Positions 17,726 to 26,608 of a stretch of 64,000 nucleotides of DNA are shown in pieces. Position 1 is the first letter of the stretch. Every line of letters begins with the position of its first letter. A program made the position numbers and the translations under genes. Source of the DNA: DASRHK01 sp963776465 (GTDB lineage Bacteria; Pseudomonadota; Gammaproteobacteria; Nevskiales; Nevskiaceae); contig CAVZMV010000001.1 of the NCBI GenBank assembly GCA_963776465.1, positions 434,001 through 498,000 of the forward strand, written 5' to 3'. The notes under the pieces are model-generated. The model searched no databases. It saw nothing but the letters and a program-made list of their open reading frames with translations, and was not told where the DNA came from.

Positions 17726-18157
17726 CTACTTCCGCGATTTGCTGGGGGGCGGTGGCGCCTTCACGCCACGAGACTGGTCAAGCGCCCACTGCACCGCGGA
17801 GAAGACCGTCTCGGCGTTCCACTGATTCTTGAACAGGACGCCGGTGATCGCGGCGTTCATCGCCGCCTTCACTTGCGGCGACTCCGGCGGCTCTGCTGTC
17901 AGGATGACCACCGGCATCTCCCGATACTGCGGATTTCCACGGATGTTGATCAGCAGGTCCATGCCGCTGCGCTCCGGCATGTTGAGGTCCAGAAGGACGA
18001 TGTCCGGCTTGAAGATCTGCAGCGCGACGAAGCCGGCGGTAGCGTCATGCGCGACCTCGACCACGAACTGCCGGACCTGGAACTGCTTGCTGTAGATCGC
18101 CGTCATCACGGGATCGTCGTCGATGATCAGGATCCTGTTGGGTCTTTTCACGTTCAT
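17726..18157 (-). CDS. Stand-alone response-regulator receiver
   Basis: 143 residues, one CheY-like receiver: acidic pair in ILIIDDDPVM, phosphorylation site in IVLLDLNMPE (about D57), Thr in VVILTAEPP, and Lys in VLFKNQWN. A proline- and lysine-rich tail (APPPPSKSRK) replaces any output domain. It may act as a phosphate shuttle or bind a partner protein. Two other single-domain receivers lie in this window (34289-34693 and 51630-52031). No partner kinase is adjacent. Confidence 0.9.
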   Translation of the reverse strand: MNVKRPNRILIIDDDPVMTAIYSKQFQVRQFVVEVAHDATAGFVALQIFKPDIVLLDLNMPERSGMDLLINIRGNPQYREMPVVILTAEPPESPQVKAAMNAAITGVLFKNQWNAETVFSAVQWALDQSRGVKAPPPPSKSRK

Positions 18158-18216
18158 GTGCGCAAGCCTACCATCCGGCCGGTGACGGGCTTGTACAATG
18201 CCGGCGATCCATCGCC

Positions 18217-19431
18217 ATGACCGACTACAAGCCCTACCTCGACTGGATCGACCAGCAGGCGCCCGCGCTCAAGGGCGAGCTGCTGCACCTGTCCGACATC
18301 AACTCCGGCAGCTTCAACGCCGCGGGGGTCAACGCCACCGCGGCGCGCCTGGGCGGACGCTTCGTGTCCCTGGGCGGTGTCGCCGAGCGCATCGGCGTCG
18401 CGCCGTTCAAGTCCACCGCGGACGATGGCGCGGAGCGCGAGCGCAAGCTCGGCGATGCGCTGCGCATCCGCGCGCGCAGCGAGGCGCCGCTCAGGATCTT
18501 CTTCTGCGGACACCTGGACACGGTGTTCTCCGCCGACCATCCATTCCAGAAAGCGCGCGAGCTCGACGAGGACCGCGTGCTGGGGCCCGGCGTCGCCGAT
18601 CTCAAAGGTGGTCTCCTGGCGATGTGGCTGGCGATCTCTGCGCTGGAGCGCAGTCCCTGGAAGGAGCGCATCGGCTGGGAAGTGCTGCTCAATCCCGATG
18701 AGGAAGTGGGATCGCAGGGCTCGGCGCCGCTGCTGGCCGAAGCTGCCAAGCGCAACCACTTTGGCCTGGTTTACGAGCCCGCGTTCCCCGACGGCAACCT
18801 CGCCGCCGAGCGCAAGGGCAGCGGCAACTTCGACGTGATCGTGCACGGACGCGCGGCGCACGCGGGTCGCGACTTCGCCGCCGGCCGCAACGCCATCGCC
18901 GCCGCGGCCGACTTCATCCGCGACTTGAACGCGCTCAACGGCGCGCGCAACGACCTGACGATCAATCCCGGCTACGTGCGCGGCGGCGGCGCGCTCAACG
19001 TCGTGCCGGATCTGTGCGTGTTCAAGTTCAACGTGCGCACCAGCAAGCCGGCCGACGAGGCGTGGATGCAGAAGCAGCTCGAGACGCTGCTGAAATCCGC
19101 GGGCACACGGCCGGGCTTCAGCGTCGAGTTGCGCGGCGGGTTCACGCGTCCGCCCAAGCCACTGACCGATGGCATCCGCAAGCTGATGGGCATGGTCGGC
19201 GAATGCGGCAGCGCGCTCGGCCTGGACCTGCAGTTCAAGCCCACCGGCGGCTGCTGCGACGGCAACAACCTCGCGGCGCACGGCTTGCCGAATATCGACA
19301 ACCTTGGCGTCGTCGGCGGCGAGATCCATTCCGACCGCGAGTTCATGCGTTACTCGAGCCTCGCCGAGCGCGCCAAGCTCTCGGCGCTGCTGCTGCTGCG
19401 GCTGGCGAGCGGCGAGGTGTCGTGGACGTGA
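18217..19431 (+). CDS. M20 family hydrolase of the AST cluster
   Basis: 404 residues of the M20 deacylase/desuccinylase group (ArgE/DapE/CPG2-like). Metal motifs: CGHLDTVFS near residue 106, GPGVADLKGG near 128, and NPDEEVGS near 165. Dimer domain motifs (HGRAAHAGRDF) are near 209. It starts an operon with a thioesterase and astA, overlapping each by 4 bases. No astE (succinylglutamate desuccinylase) is seen in the window, so this enzyme probably performs or assists the final desuccinylation to glutamate. That is inference; a role as acetylornithine-type deacylase is possible. TACAAT at 18194-18199 is a possible -10 box. Confidence 0.85.
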   Translation: MTDYKPYLDWIDQQAPALKGELLHLSDINSGSFNAAGVNATAARLGGRFVSLGGVAERIGVAPFKSTADDGAERERKLGDALRIRARSEAPLRIFFCGHLDTVFSADHPFQKARELDEDRVLGPGVADLKGGLLAMWLAISALERSPWKERIGWEVLLNPDEEVGSQGSAPLLAEAAKRNHFGLVYEPAFPDGNLAAERKGSGNFDVIVHGRAAHAGRDFAAGRNAIAAAADFIRDLNALNGARNDLTINPGYVRGGGALNVVPDLCVFKFNVRTSKPADEAWMQKQLETLLKSAGTRPGFSVELRGGFTRPPKPLTDGIRKLMGMVGECGSALGLDLQFKPTGGCCDGNNLAAHGLPNIDNLGVVGGEIHSDREFMRYSSLAERAKLSALLLLRLASGEVSWT

Positions 19432-19841
19432 CCTCGCCCTTCACCTATACGCTGCGCGTGCGCTACCACGAGTGCGATGCGCAGAAAGTCGTGTTCAACA
19501 GCCGCTATGGCGAGTACGTCGACGTGGCCTTCGGCGAGTTCATGCGCGCGCTGGGCTATTACGACAACGGCCCGAACGGAAATCCGGAGCTGCAGCTGGT
19601 CAGGCAGGTCACCGAGTGGAAGGGACCTGCGCGGTTCGACGACATGCTCGAGATCGCGGTCGCGCCGCTCAAGCTCGGCAACACCTCGCTGACGCTGCGC
19701 AGCGAGTTCCGCCGCCAGGGTCAGGCGGCGCTGCTTGCCCACACCGAAACCACGTACGTGCACGTCGACGCGAAGAGCTTTGTGAAGTCCCCCTTGCCCG
19801 CTACCATGCGCGCCGCCCTCGAGCAGGCCCTGCCCAAATGA
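19428..19841 (+). CDS. Acyl-CoA thioesterase (hotdog fold)
   Basis: 137 residues from GTG 19428, which overlaps the previous stop as GTGA. YTLRVRYHECDAQKVVFNSR carries the hotdog thioesterase motif around the catalytic Asp of the YbgC / 4-hydroxybenzoyl-CoA thioesterase family. The long central helix and TETTYVHVD strand follow. The gene sits between the M20 hydrolase and astA and overlaps both by 4 bases. A plausible job is hydrolysing succinyl-CoA or another short acyl-CoA, which would influence AstA, but the substrate is unknown. Confidence 0.85.
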   Translation: MTSPFTYTLRVRYHECDAQKVVFNSRYGEYVDVAFGEFMRALGYYDNGPNGNPELQLVRQVTEWKGPARFDDMLEIAVAPLKLGNTSLTLRSEFRRQGQAALLAHTETTYVHVDAKSFVKSPLPATMRAALEQALPK

Positions 19842-20857
19842 AGATCATCCGCCCGATCCGCATGAGCGACCTCGACGCGCTCCTGATGATGGCCAAGACC
19901 GCCGGCGCCGGCTTCACCTCGCTGCCGCCGGTGCCGGAGTTCCTGCGCGCCAAGATCGCGCTGTCGGTGAGCTCGTTCGACGCCGACGTCAAGGAAGCGG
20001 GCCACGAGCGCTACATGTTCGTGCTGGAGGAGACGAGCAGCGGCGAGATCGGCGGCTGCTGCGCGGTGGAAGCCGCGTGCGGGCTGGACGAGCCCTTCTA
20101 CAACTACAGCGTTGGCCTCACGGTGCATGCCAGCCGCGAGCTGAAGATCTACAACCGCCATCCGACGCTGTACCTCTCCAACGATTACACCGGCACCGCC
20201 GTGCTGTGCTCGCTCTATCTGCGTCCGGAATTCCGCGAAGGCGGCGCCGGACACCTGCTGTCGAAATCCCGCATGCTGTTCATGGCCTCGCACAAGCAGC
20301 GCTTCGCCGAGAAGGTCATCGCCGAGATGCGCGGCGTCTCCAACGAGCAGGGGCGCTCGCCGTTCTGGGAGGGCCTGGGCCGCCACTTCTTCAGCATCGA
20401 GTACGGCGAGGCCGAGCACATCGTCGGCACCGGCAACAAGGCGATCATCGCCGAGCTCATGCCGCATCATCCGATCTACACCCTGCTGCTGCCGCCCGAG
20501 GCGCAGGCCGTCATCGGCAAGGTGCATCCGCAGACCGCCGCTGCCCTGCACCTGCTCGAGCAGGAGGGCTTCCGTTACCAGGGCTACATCGACATCTTCG
20601 ACGGCGGCCCCACCGTGGAGGCGCCACTCGCCGAGATCCGCTCGATCAAGCGCTCTCTGGTGCAGCCGGCGCGCGTCACCGCCGAGCGCGGCAGCGGCGG
20701 CGGCACGCTGTGCCTGGTGGCCAACACGCAGCTGCACAACTATCGCTGCGCGCTCGCCACGCTGTCGTGGGAGGGCTCGGCGCTGGTGATCCCGACGGAG
20801 CTGGCGCAGACACTCCAGGTGAACAACGGCGATCCGCTGCGCGTCGTCGCGCTGTAA
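19838..20857 (+). CDS. astA: Arginine N-succinyltransferase
   Basis: 339 residues, the usual length. It transfers succinyl from succinyl-CoA to the alpha-amino group of arginine, the first step of the AST pathway. Family signatures: start IIRPIRMSDLDALLMMAKTA, CAVEAACGLDEPFYNYSVG, LCSLYLRPEFREGGAGHLLS, FIEYGEAEHIVGTGNKAI-like (here FSIEYGEAEHIVGTGNK), and the C-terminal beta domain. It starts at ATG 19838 overlapping the thioesterase stop (ATGA). The next pathway enzymes are at 29532 (astD), 32411 (astB part) and 49549 (astC), so the pathway is split into three places in this genome. Confidence 0.97.
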   Translation: MKIIRPIRMSDLDALLMMAKTAGAGFTSLPPVPEFLRAKIALSVSSFDADVKEAGHERYMFVLEETSSGEIGGCCAVEAACGLDEPFYNYSVGLTVHASRELKIYNRHPTLYLSNDYTGTAVLCSLYLRPEFREGGAGHLLSKSRMLFMASHKQRFAEKVIAEMRGVSNEQGRSPFWEGLGRHFFSIEYGEAEHIVGTGNKAIIAELMPHHPIYTLLLPPEAQAVIGKVHPQTAAALHLLEQEGFRYQGYIDIFDGGPTVEAPLAEIRSIKRSLVQPARVTAERGSGGGTLCLVANTQLHNYRCALATLSWEGSALVIPTELAQTLQVNNGDPLRVVAL

Positions 20858-20862
20858 CGACG

Positions 20863-21654
20863 GTGGATTTCGTCCTGTCCAAGCTGCTGTGGGCGCTGAC
20901 GCAGCCCGCGACGACGCTCTTCTTCGCGGTCTTCGGCGCCTTCGTGCTGCAGCGACGCATGCCGCGCTTCAGCCGCTTGCTGCTCGCGGGCTCGGCGCTG
21001 TTCCTGCTGGTGCTCAGCACGACGCCGATCGGGCGCGCCACGCTCGGCATCCTGGAAGACCGTTTCCCGCAGCGCGAGATCCAGGGTCCCATCACCGGCA
21101 TCATCGTGCTCGGCGGCGCCCAGTCGCCGGAAGGCACCAGGGCCGTCGGACACCCGCAGGTCAACGAGGCCATCGAGCGGATGCTCTCGTTCGTGGAGCT
21201 GGCTCGCGCGCATCCCGAAGCCAGGCTCATCTTCACCGGCGGCAGCGGGCTGGTGATGGTCCAGGACGTGCGCGAGGCAGACGACGTGCCGCCGTTCCTG
21301 ACCGCGATCGGCTTCGATCCGTCCCGCGTCACGCTCGAGCGCGACTCGCGCAACACCTGGGAGAACGCGCTCTACGCAAAGAAGCTCATGCAGCCCAAGC
21401 CCGGAGAGAAGTGGGTGCTGATCACCTCGGCCTCGCACATGCCGCGCGCGGTCGGCTGCTTCCGCGCGGCCGGATGGCCGGTCCTGCCCTACCCCGTCGA
21501 CTACCGCACGCTGCCGCGCAACCGCTGGCCGATCCTGGCGACGCTCGCGCAGCTGGAGATGCTCTCGCTTGCAGCGAAAGAATGGGTGGGCCTGGTCGGC
21601 TATCACCTCATGGACCGCACCGACGCGTGGTTCCCGGCGCCGGAGCCGGAGTAG
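20863..21654 (+). CDS. YdcF/DUF218 family membrane protein
   Basis: 263 residues from GTG 20863, 5 bases after astA. Two N-terminal membrane helices (about 8-30 and 36-57) precede a cytoplasmic or periplasmic DUF218 domain with GIIVLGGAQSPEG, ARLIFTGGSG, ERDSRNTWENA and LITSASHMPRAVGCF. Proteins of this type (YdcF, ElyC) are linked to envelope biogenesis, including peptidoglycan and enterobacterial antigen lipid carriers. The exact reaction is unknown. Its end overlaps a small minus-strand gene by 52 bases. Confidence 0.85.
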   Translation: MDFVLSKLLWALTQPATTLFFAVFGAFVLQRRMPRFSRLLLAGSALFLLVLSTTPIGRATLGILEDRFPQREIQGPITGIIVLGGAQSPEGTRAVGHPQVNEAIERMLSFVELARAHPEARLIFTGGSGLVMVQDVREADDVPPFLTAIGFDPSRVTLERDSRNTWENALYAKKLMQPKPGEKWVLITSASHMPRAVGCFRAAGWPVLPYPVDYRTLPRNRWPILATLAQLEMLSLAAKEWVGLVGYHLMDRTDAWFPAPEPE

Positions 21655-21872
21655 GCGACCAGCCGCACCACGACCGGCGCAGGCGCAGCCGTTCGCGCAA
21701 GCTCGCGATTGGGCTGACTCCACCGCAGCTCGCCCCTGGCGACGCGCGCTTGATCGCGCTGCCGGTAGTTCTGCATCACGATCAGCACGGTCAGCCAGAG
21801 CGCGCAGCCGCCTACCAAACCCAGCAGCGGCAGCCACAACAGCACCGCATAGTCCGACGTGATGGCTTCCAT
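21603..21872 (-). CDS. Small single-pass membrane protein
   Basis: 89 residues from ATG 21872, preferred over an upstream start because GGGAG lies 8 bases before it. YAVLLWLPLLGLVGGCALW is one transmembrane helix, followed by a charged tail (NYRQRDQARVARGELRW). Unknown function; it overlaps the end of the convergent DUF218 gene. Confidence 0.55.
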   Translation of the reverse strand: MEAITSDYAVLLWLPLLGLVGGCALWLTVLIVMQNYRQRDQARVARGELRWSQPNRELARTAAPAPVVVRLVAYSGSGAGNHASVRSMR

Positions 21873-21981
21873 GTCTGCGCTCCCTGTATGCCCGAACCGG
21901 GCAGCTACAGGAGACCAGAGCGGCTTCAGGGGCTCAACGGCGCGATGTGAGCTGGCCCGCACTTTCCGCCGGAGAATTGCT

Positions 21982-22647
21982 TCAGCCGCTGGGGTCTGCA
22001 GGCGCGGCGAGCGACGACTCGGGAACCACGATGGTCTTGCCGTGCACGCTGATGCGCCCGGCCTTGGCGAAGTCCTTGAGGATCATGCCCGCGAGCTCGC
22101 GCGAGCAGCCGGCGAGCTTGCCCAGATCCTGGCGCGTGATGCGGATGGTGCGCCCCGGGGTCCCGGCCCGCGCGTCGATGTTCGCCGCCATCTCGGCGAT
22201 GACGAGCCAGACACGATCGGCCGCATGCAGCGCGGGCATCTCCGCGAGCCGATGGTTGATCGTGCGCAGGCGATGCGCCAGCTGGCCGGCGAGCTCGAGC
22301 CAGAGGCTCGGGTACTTCTTGGTGAGCTCGACGAACGGCTGGTAGGCGATCTCCAGCAGCGCGCAGTCGGCGGCGGTCTCGATCATCGCGCTGCGGGATT
22401 GGACCCCGGGGAACAGGCACATCTCGCCGAAGAAGTCGCCGGGATACAGGTAGGCCAGCAGCAGCTCGGGATCGTGCGGGCTGGAATAGCGCACGGCCAC
22501 GAGGCCGGACATGATCAGGTAGAGATGGCCGGGCTTGGCGCCCTCCTCGATCACCACGTGATTCTTCGGCAGATCGCGATGACGCGCGATCTTGAACAGC
22601 TCCTTGAATCCAGGGTCGCGGCTGACGCGATCGAAGTTCGTGGTCAT
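21982..22647 (-). CDS. Crp/Fnr family transcription regulator
   Basis: 221 residues. A cyclic-nucleotide-binding-type barrel (about 20-120) contains YPGDFFGEMCLFPGVQSRSA, which keeps the G-E...R-S-A signature of cAMP-binding Crp proteins. The dimer helix follows, then a winged HTH with TRQDLGKLAGCSRELAGMIL as the recognition region (about 170-200). No Fnr-type cysteine cluster is present at the N-terminus. The start overlaps the stop of the upstream subtilase gene by 4 bases (ATGA), so protease and regulator are co-expressed, an unusual pairing. Confidence 0.92.
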   Translation of the reverse strand: MTTNFDRVSRDPGFKELFKIARHRDLPKNHVVIEEGAKPGHLYLIMSGLVAVRYSSPHDPELLLAYLYPGDFFGEMCLFPGVQSRSAMIETAADCALLEIAYQPFVELTKKYPSLWLELAGQLAHRLRTINHRLAEMPALHAADRVWLVIAEMAANIDARAGTPGRTIRITRQDLGKLAGCSRELAGMILKDFAKAGRISVHGKTIVVPESSLAAPADPSG

Positions 22648-25600
22648 CGTCGGCGCGACAGGGCAAGCAGCAGCATCGGCAGCATCAAGATCAGCGTCAG
22701 CGCGCCGCCAAAGCGCTTCTCGCTTTGCGCAGGAGGCGGACTCGGCGGCGGCGGCAACACGACCGGCGGCGGGTTCAACACGTCGCCGAAGCCGATCGGG
22801 AAGCCGATGTTGCCGGCCTCGTCGATCGCCTGCAGCACCAGGTTCTGCGCGCCGGCCATGCCCGCGAGGCGCATCGTCTGCGGTGTGCCCTGCGCCGCGG
22901 GCGTCGGCACGTCGCCGATCTCCTCGCCATCGACGACCAGGCGATAGCGATCCGCGGCGCCCTGGTTGCAGATGCCGTCGTCACCTGGCGCGGTCCACTC
23001 CAGTTTCAGATCGCCGCCGTCGGGCGTCGCCGTGAAATCGCCGACCGCGCCCGGCGGCGTGCCGTCGGTGTCGTAATTGCCGCTGCTGCGCGGGTCGTGG
23101 CGGAACGTCGGCCACTCGCTCTGGCACGACGGCGCGCCGACGTCCCATTCATAGAGATAACCCTCGCGCGTGATCGCCGCGACGCGACCATCCTGCGAGA
23201 TCTCCGGCGGCGCGTAGATCCAGCCGCCGGTGATCTTCGGGAAGCCGGTGACGTCCTGGCCGGTGATGCCGTCGTAGGCGTGCACCAGGCCAAGGCCGGT
23301 GCCGGCGAGGATCTGGCTCGAAGCGCCGCCCGCGATCTTCGCGACGTTGCTGGCGGAGAGGAACTGGTAATCGTCGGTGACCGTCGGATACGCGGGCAGC
23401 GGCAATCCGGTCGCGGCGTCGTAAGCGCCGATGAGATGGTTGTACGGCGCGTTGACGCCGACGAGCAGCAGGTTGGCCACCTGCAGCAGCGACACGCCGT
23501 ACTTCACGACGGTCGGACGGCCCAGCCCGGTGAGATCGCCGATGCTCGCCGACTCGAAGAGATTGAGCTGGCCGGTGCGATCCACTGCGTTGCTCGCCAC
23601 GCCGAAGACGCCCTGCTGCATGCCGCGGATGACGCTGCCGTCGACGGCGTAGGCAGCGAGCATGCCGCCGGTCGTCGAGGTGACGATGTTCTGCACGCCG
23701 CCGACTTTCACCAGCGACGCGCTGTGTCCGGGGCCAACCAGCGGCAGCGTGTCCTGGATCGCGCCGTTCAGATGGATGGGCCATCCAGGAAGGAATGTGC
23801 CGGTGGCGCCGCTCACCGCGTAGACGCGCGAGGAGCCGCCCGCGGCGGTCGCGAGCACGTCGACGAACGCTTCGGCGAGCCCTCCGCTCGTCAGGATCGA
23901 TCCCAGGTTCGGCGAGTCGCCGCCGTAGGACTCGTTGCTGGCGATGACGACGTCGTCGAAGCCGTCGCCGTCGAGATCGCCGATGGCCGGATCGTTGACC
24001 GACTCCGCGTACATCGGCGTTTCCTGCGTGAGATCGACGAGGTCCACCGGGAAATTCGGCACCGCGCTGCCGTCGCCGCGGAACGCGTAGAGATGCCCGT
24101 CGAGGCCGGCGAGCACGATGTCGAGCGGCTTGTCGTCGCCTTCCAGATGTCCGACGCCCGGATTGGCCAGGAAGCCGCACTTGCGATGGATGTCGTCCTG
24201 GCGCTGGTCTTCGCCGCGGCAATTGTCGAGGTCCATGCTCACCGGGAAGCCCGGGCGCAGCGTGCCGCGATGCGACCACACGTAGACGTGGATGCCGGCG
24301 GCGGTGATCAGCTCCGGGAATCCGTCGGTGTCCAGATCGGCGACGACGACGCCGCGGAGCATCTCGCGCGCGGGCGTCGCGACCGAGAGCGCGGCAACGC
24401 CGGGCGCGATCGGATGCGCCGCGGCTTGCGACTGCATCATCGTCTGCACCGGGAATCCGGGCAGAGCGCTTCCATCTTTCTTGAGCACGCGCAGCACGCC
24501 GTCCTCGGCAGGCACGATGAGCTCCGGCACGTTGTCGCCGTCCAGGTCCGCGTAGCGCAGGGGCGCCTCTCCGCCCGCGCCGAGGCGCTGCGGGAATCCG
24601 GGTCGCAGCGTCGGATCTGCGGAGGCGTTGAAGATGCGGCGGTCGATGCCGGCGATCGCAAGATCCTCGCCGGTGACCACCAGCCGCACGGCGAACTCGC
24701 CGGTGAAGGGATTGGTCGACGTCGGCGAGAACACCGGCCCACCGGTGTCGTAAGGGATCCCGTAGGTCGCGAGCGCGTCGCGAACGGCGGCGAGATCGAT
24801 GTCGCCGAAGTCGGTGACGGTGTCGCTGGCGTCGCCTTCGTGCGCGACGGTCCAGCTCGTCGGCCCCTGGCCGGCGCCCCACTCCAGCCGCCAGTGGAAG
24901 GTCGTGCCCGCGCGCGCAAGCCCGGTGACGTGCAGCGTGTCGCCGGTGAGCGGCGCGTACCAGTCCGGCGTGTGGATCGCTGCCTCCGGCACCAGGTTGC
25001 CAGCGGTGGCGAGCGATACCGCATCGCCGAGATTCACGCGGCCCCAGCCGAAGTGCGAGTCCCAGCCGGGCTGCGCGGGATCGGGCAGCAAGAGGCCCGC
25101 GGTGTTGGGCGCGGTGATGTCCTCGGCGGTCTGCTCCAGGATGATCCGCGTCTGGTCGGGCGTCAGCGTGACGCCGGCGTCGCGCGCGGCGGAGATCACG
25201 AGCGCCGCTGCGCCGGAAGCCTTGCCGGTGTTCACCGAGCCGGTCGCGCCTTCCATCGAGATCGAGCTCTTGCCGCCGAACTGCGTGGTGTTGGCGCCGC
25301 GGAAGTACGTGAGCGGCGGGATCTGCGAGCCGACCGGCAGGTTGAGCAGCAGCGCGGCGGCCTGCTCCGGCGCGTCCTGGCCGAGGCCGACGCTGTCGGG
25401 CACGGTGCCCTGGATCAGCATCACGTGGCTGTAGCCCGCCGGGAAGTTGTGGTTGCCGGTGTTGAGGTCGTCGCCGGAGAACGTCTGCACGAGTCCCTTC
25501 TGGTACGCGTACTCCGATGCCGCCTCCATGAACGCCGAGTGCGCCAGCGCGCCGTCGGCGCCTTCGATCACGGCGACGCCGTTGTCGGACGCGTAGACCA

Positions 25601-26465
25601 CCGCGAGCCCGAACGTGTTCGGATCGGACACGAACGTGTCCCACACGCGCAACGGCAGGAACTGGCACTTGGGGCAGACTCCGATCTCGCCCTCGCCGTC
25701 GTTGCCCTGCTCCACTGCTTCCTCGGTGCGCCCGGTGCCGTGGTTGCCGGCGGCGAAGTAGCTCGACTGGTCGTAGGCGTCGTTGTCGTCGTTGAAGAAG
25801 TCCCAGCCGGCGATGTCGTCGACGTAGCCGTTGCCGTCGGCGTCGGTGTGATCGGAGAACGCGCGGATCAGGTCCTGCGCGTCGACCAGGTCCTCGATCG
25901 CGTTGACGCCGGCGTTCTTGTCGACGCGTGCGTCGTTGGCGTAATCGTCGACGGTGACTGCGCCGTCGCCGTCGAGGTCGTAGCTCGCATGCGTCTGCCC
26001 GCCGGCGTCCTGCGGCAGCGGCAGCTCGGCCGTGTTCAGGTGCACCTGCCGGCGCAGGCTGGTCTTGTCCCAGCGGATACCGGTGTCGAGGATGGCGATG
26101 ACCACGTCCGGGCGGCCGCGGGTGAGCTTCCAGGCGCCGGCCGCGTTGAAGCCGGAGATCTGCGCGTTGCCGAAGCGCACCGGATCGGTGGGATCGAGGT
26201 ATCGCGCCAGCGGCGACAGCGCCGAGGCGAAGCCGAAGAGATCGAAGCGCTCGTCATAGAGATTGGTCGTGGTGCGGCCGTCCGGATCGTCGGGCTCGGC
26301 GCGGTCGTACGACGGATCGTTGGGCGTGTCGTCGCGCTGGACGTTGCCCGGGCCGAACTGCTGCGAGGTGTCGGTCGAGGCCGGGTGCTCGAAGTCGCGC
26401 GTGGCGGCAAAAGCCGTGAGGACGACGATGGCCGCGGACGCGGCCGCCAATGCGGACTTGTTCAT
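22644..26465 (-). CDS. Secreted subtilisin-like protease with FG-GAP repeats and GlyGly-CTERM
   Basis: 1273 residues. A signal peptide spans 1-26. The S8 catalytic domain covers about 90-480: Asp in VIAILDTGIRWD, His in GNHGTGRTEE, and Ser in GATGSVNTGKASGAAALV. The last keeps the serine but has lost the P-H of the usual SMATPHVAG motif. At least four FG-GAP/VCBS calcium-type repeats follow (DLDGDNVPEL, DLDTDGFPEL, DLDGDGFDDV and a degenerate one). Then come an FN3-like domain (GDFTATPDGGDLKLEWTAPG), a proline-rich spacer, and a C-terminal GG-hydrophobic-SRRR tail typical of GlyGly-CTERM. That tail implies type II secretion and rhombosortase processing at the outer surface. The GspA/GspB genes at 44931-47452 fit this route. 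Confidence 0.92.
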   Translation of the reverse strand: MNKSALAAASAAIVVLTAFAATRDFEHPASTDTSQQFGPGNVQRDDTPNDPSYDRAEPDDPDGRTTTNLYDERFDLFGFASALSPLARYLDPTDPVRFGNAQISGFNAAGAWKLTRGRPDVVIAILDTGIRWDKTSLRRQVHLNTAELPLPQDAGGQTHASYDLDGDGAVTVDDYANDARVDKNAGVNAIEDLVDAQDLIRAFSDHTDADGNGYVDDIAGWDFFNDDNDAYDQSSYFAAGNHGTGRTEEAVEQGNDGEGEIGVCPKCQFLPLRVWDTFVSDPNTFGLAVVYASDNGVAVIEGADGALAHSAFMEAASEYAYQKGLVQTFSGDDLNTGNHNFPAGYSHVMLIQGTVPDSVGLGQDAPEQAAALLLNLPVGSQIPPLTYFRGANTTQFGGKSSISMEGATGSVNTGKASGAAALVISAARDAGVTLTPDQTRIILEQTAEDITAPNTAGLLLPDPAQPGWDSHFGWGRVNLGDAVSLATAGNLVPEAAIHTPDWYAPLTGDTLHVTGLARAGTTFHWRLEWGAGQGPTSWTVAHEGDASDTVTDFGDIDLAAVRDALATYGIPYDTGGPVFSPTSTNPFTGEFAVRLVVTGEDLAIAGIDRRIFNASADPTLRPGFPQRLGAGGEAPLRYADLDGDNVPELIVPAEDGVLRVLKKDGSALPGFPVQTMMQSQAAAHPIAPGVAALSVATPAREMLRGVVVADLDTDGFPELITAAGIHVYVWSHRGTLRPGFPVSMDLDNCRGEDQRQDDIHRKCGFLANPGVGHLEGDDKPLDIVLAGLDGHLYAFRGDGSAVPNFPVDLVDLTQETPMYAESVNDPAIGDLDGDGFDDVVIASNESYGGDSPNLGSILTSGGLAEAFVDVLATAAGGSSRVYAVSGATGTFLPGWPIHLNGAIQDTLPLVGPGHSASLVKVGGVQNIVTSTTGGMLAAYAVDGSVIRGMQQGVFGVASNAVDRTGQLNLFESASIGDLTGLGRPTVVKYGVSLLQVANLLLVGVNAPYNHLIGAYDAATGLPLPAYPTVTDDYQFLSASNVAKIAGGASSQILAGTGLGLVHAYDGITGQDVTGFPKITGGWIYAPPEISQDGRVAAITREGYLYEWDVGAPSCQSEWPTFRHDPRSSGNYDTDGTPPGAVGDFTATPDGGDLKLEWTAPGDDGICNQGAADRYRLVVDGEEIGDVPTPAAQGTPQTMRLAGMAGAQNLVLQAIDEAGNIGFPIGFGDVLNPPPVVLPPPPSPPPAQSEKRFGGALTLILMLPMLLLALSRRR

Positions 26466-26596
26466 GCTGCACCCCCGAGGAACAGCGACAGACTACGGGA
26501 TGGCAGGTGCAGTTGTCCTCAGCTTGACAGCGGAGACGGTGCCCATACGAACGGGTCGAACTTGTGCCGGACAACTTCTGCGCAGTTGCCTTTGAG

Positions 26597-26602
26597 TAGA
26601 AT
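26597..26602 (+). promoter_or_regulatory. -10 box of a probable leaderless transcript
   Basis: TAGAAT ends 6 bases before ATG 26609, placing the expected transcription start at or within a base or two of the start codon. No ribosome site fits in between. Confidence 0.5.
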
Positions 26603-26608
26603 CCCCAA

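Noticed and set aside
21893..21930. Possible REP element near GCGGCTTCAGGGG
   Set aside because: Lacks the GTAGGAG and CGACC ends and has no proper stem.
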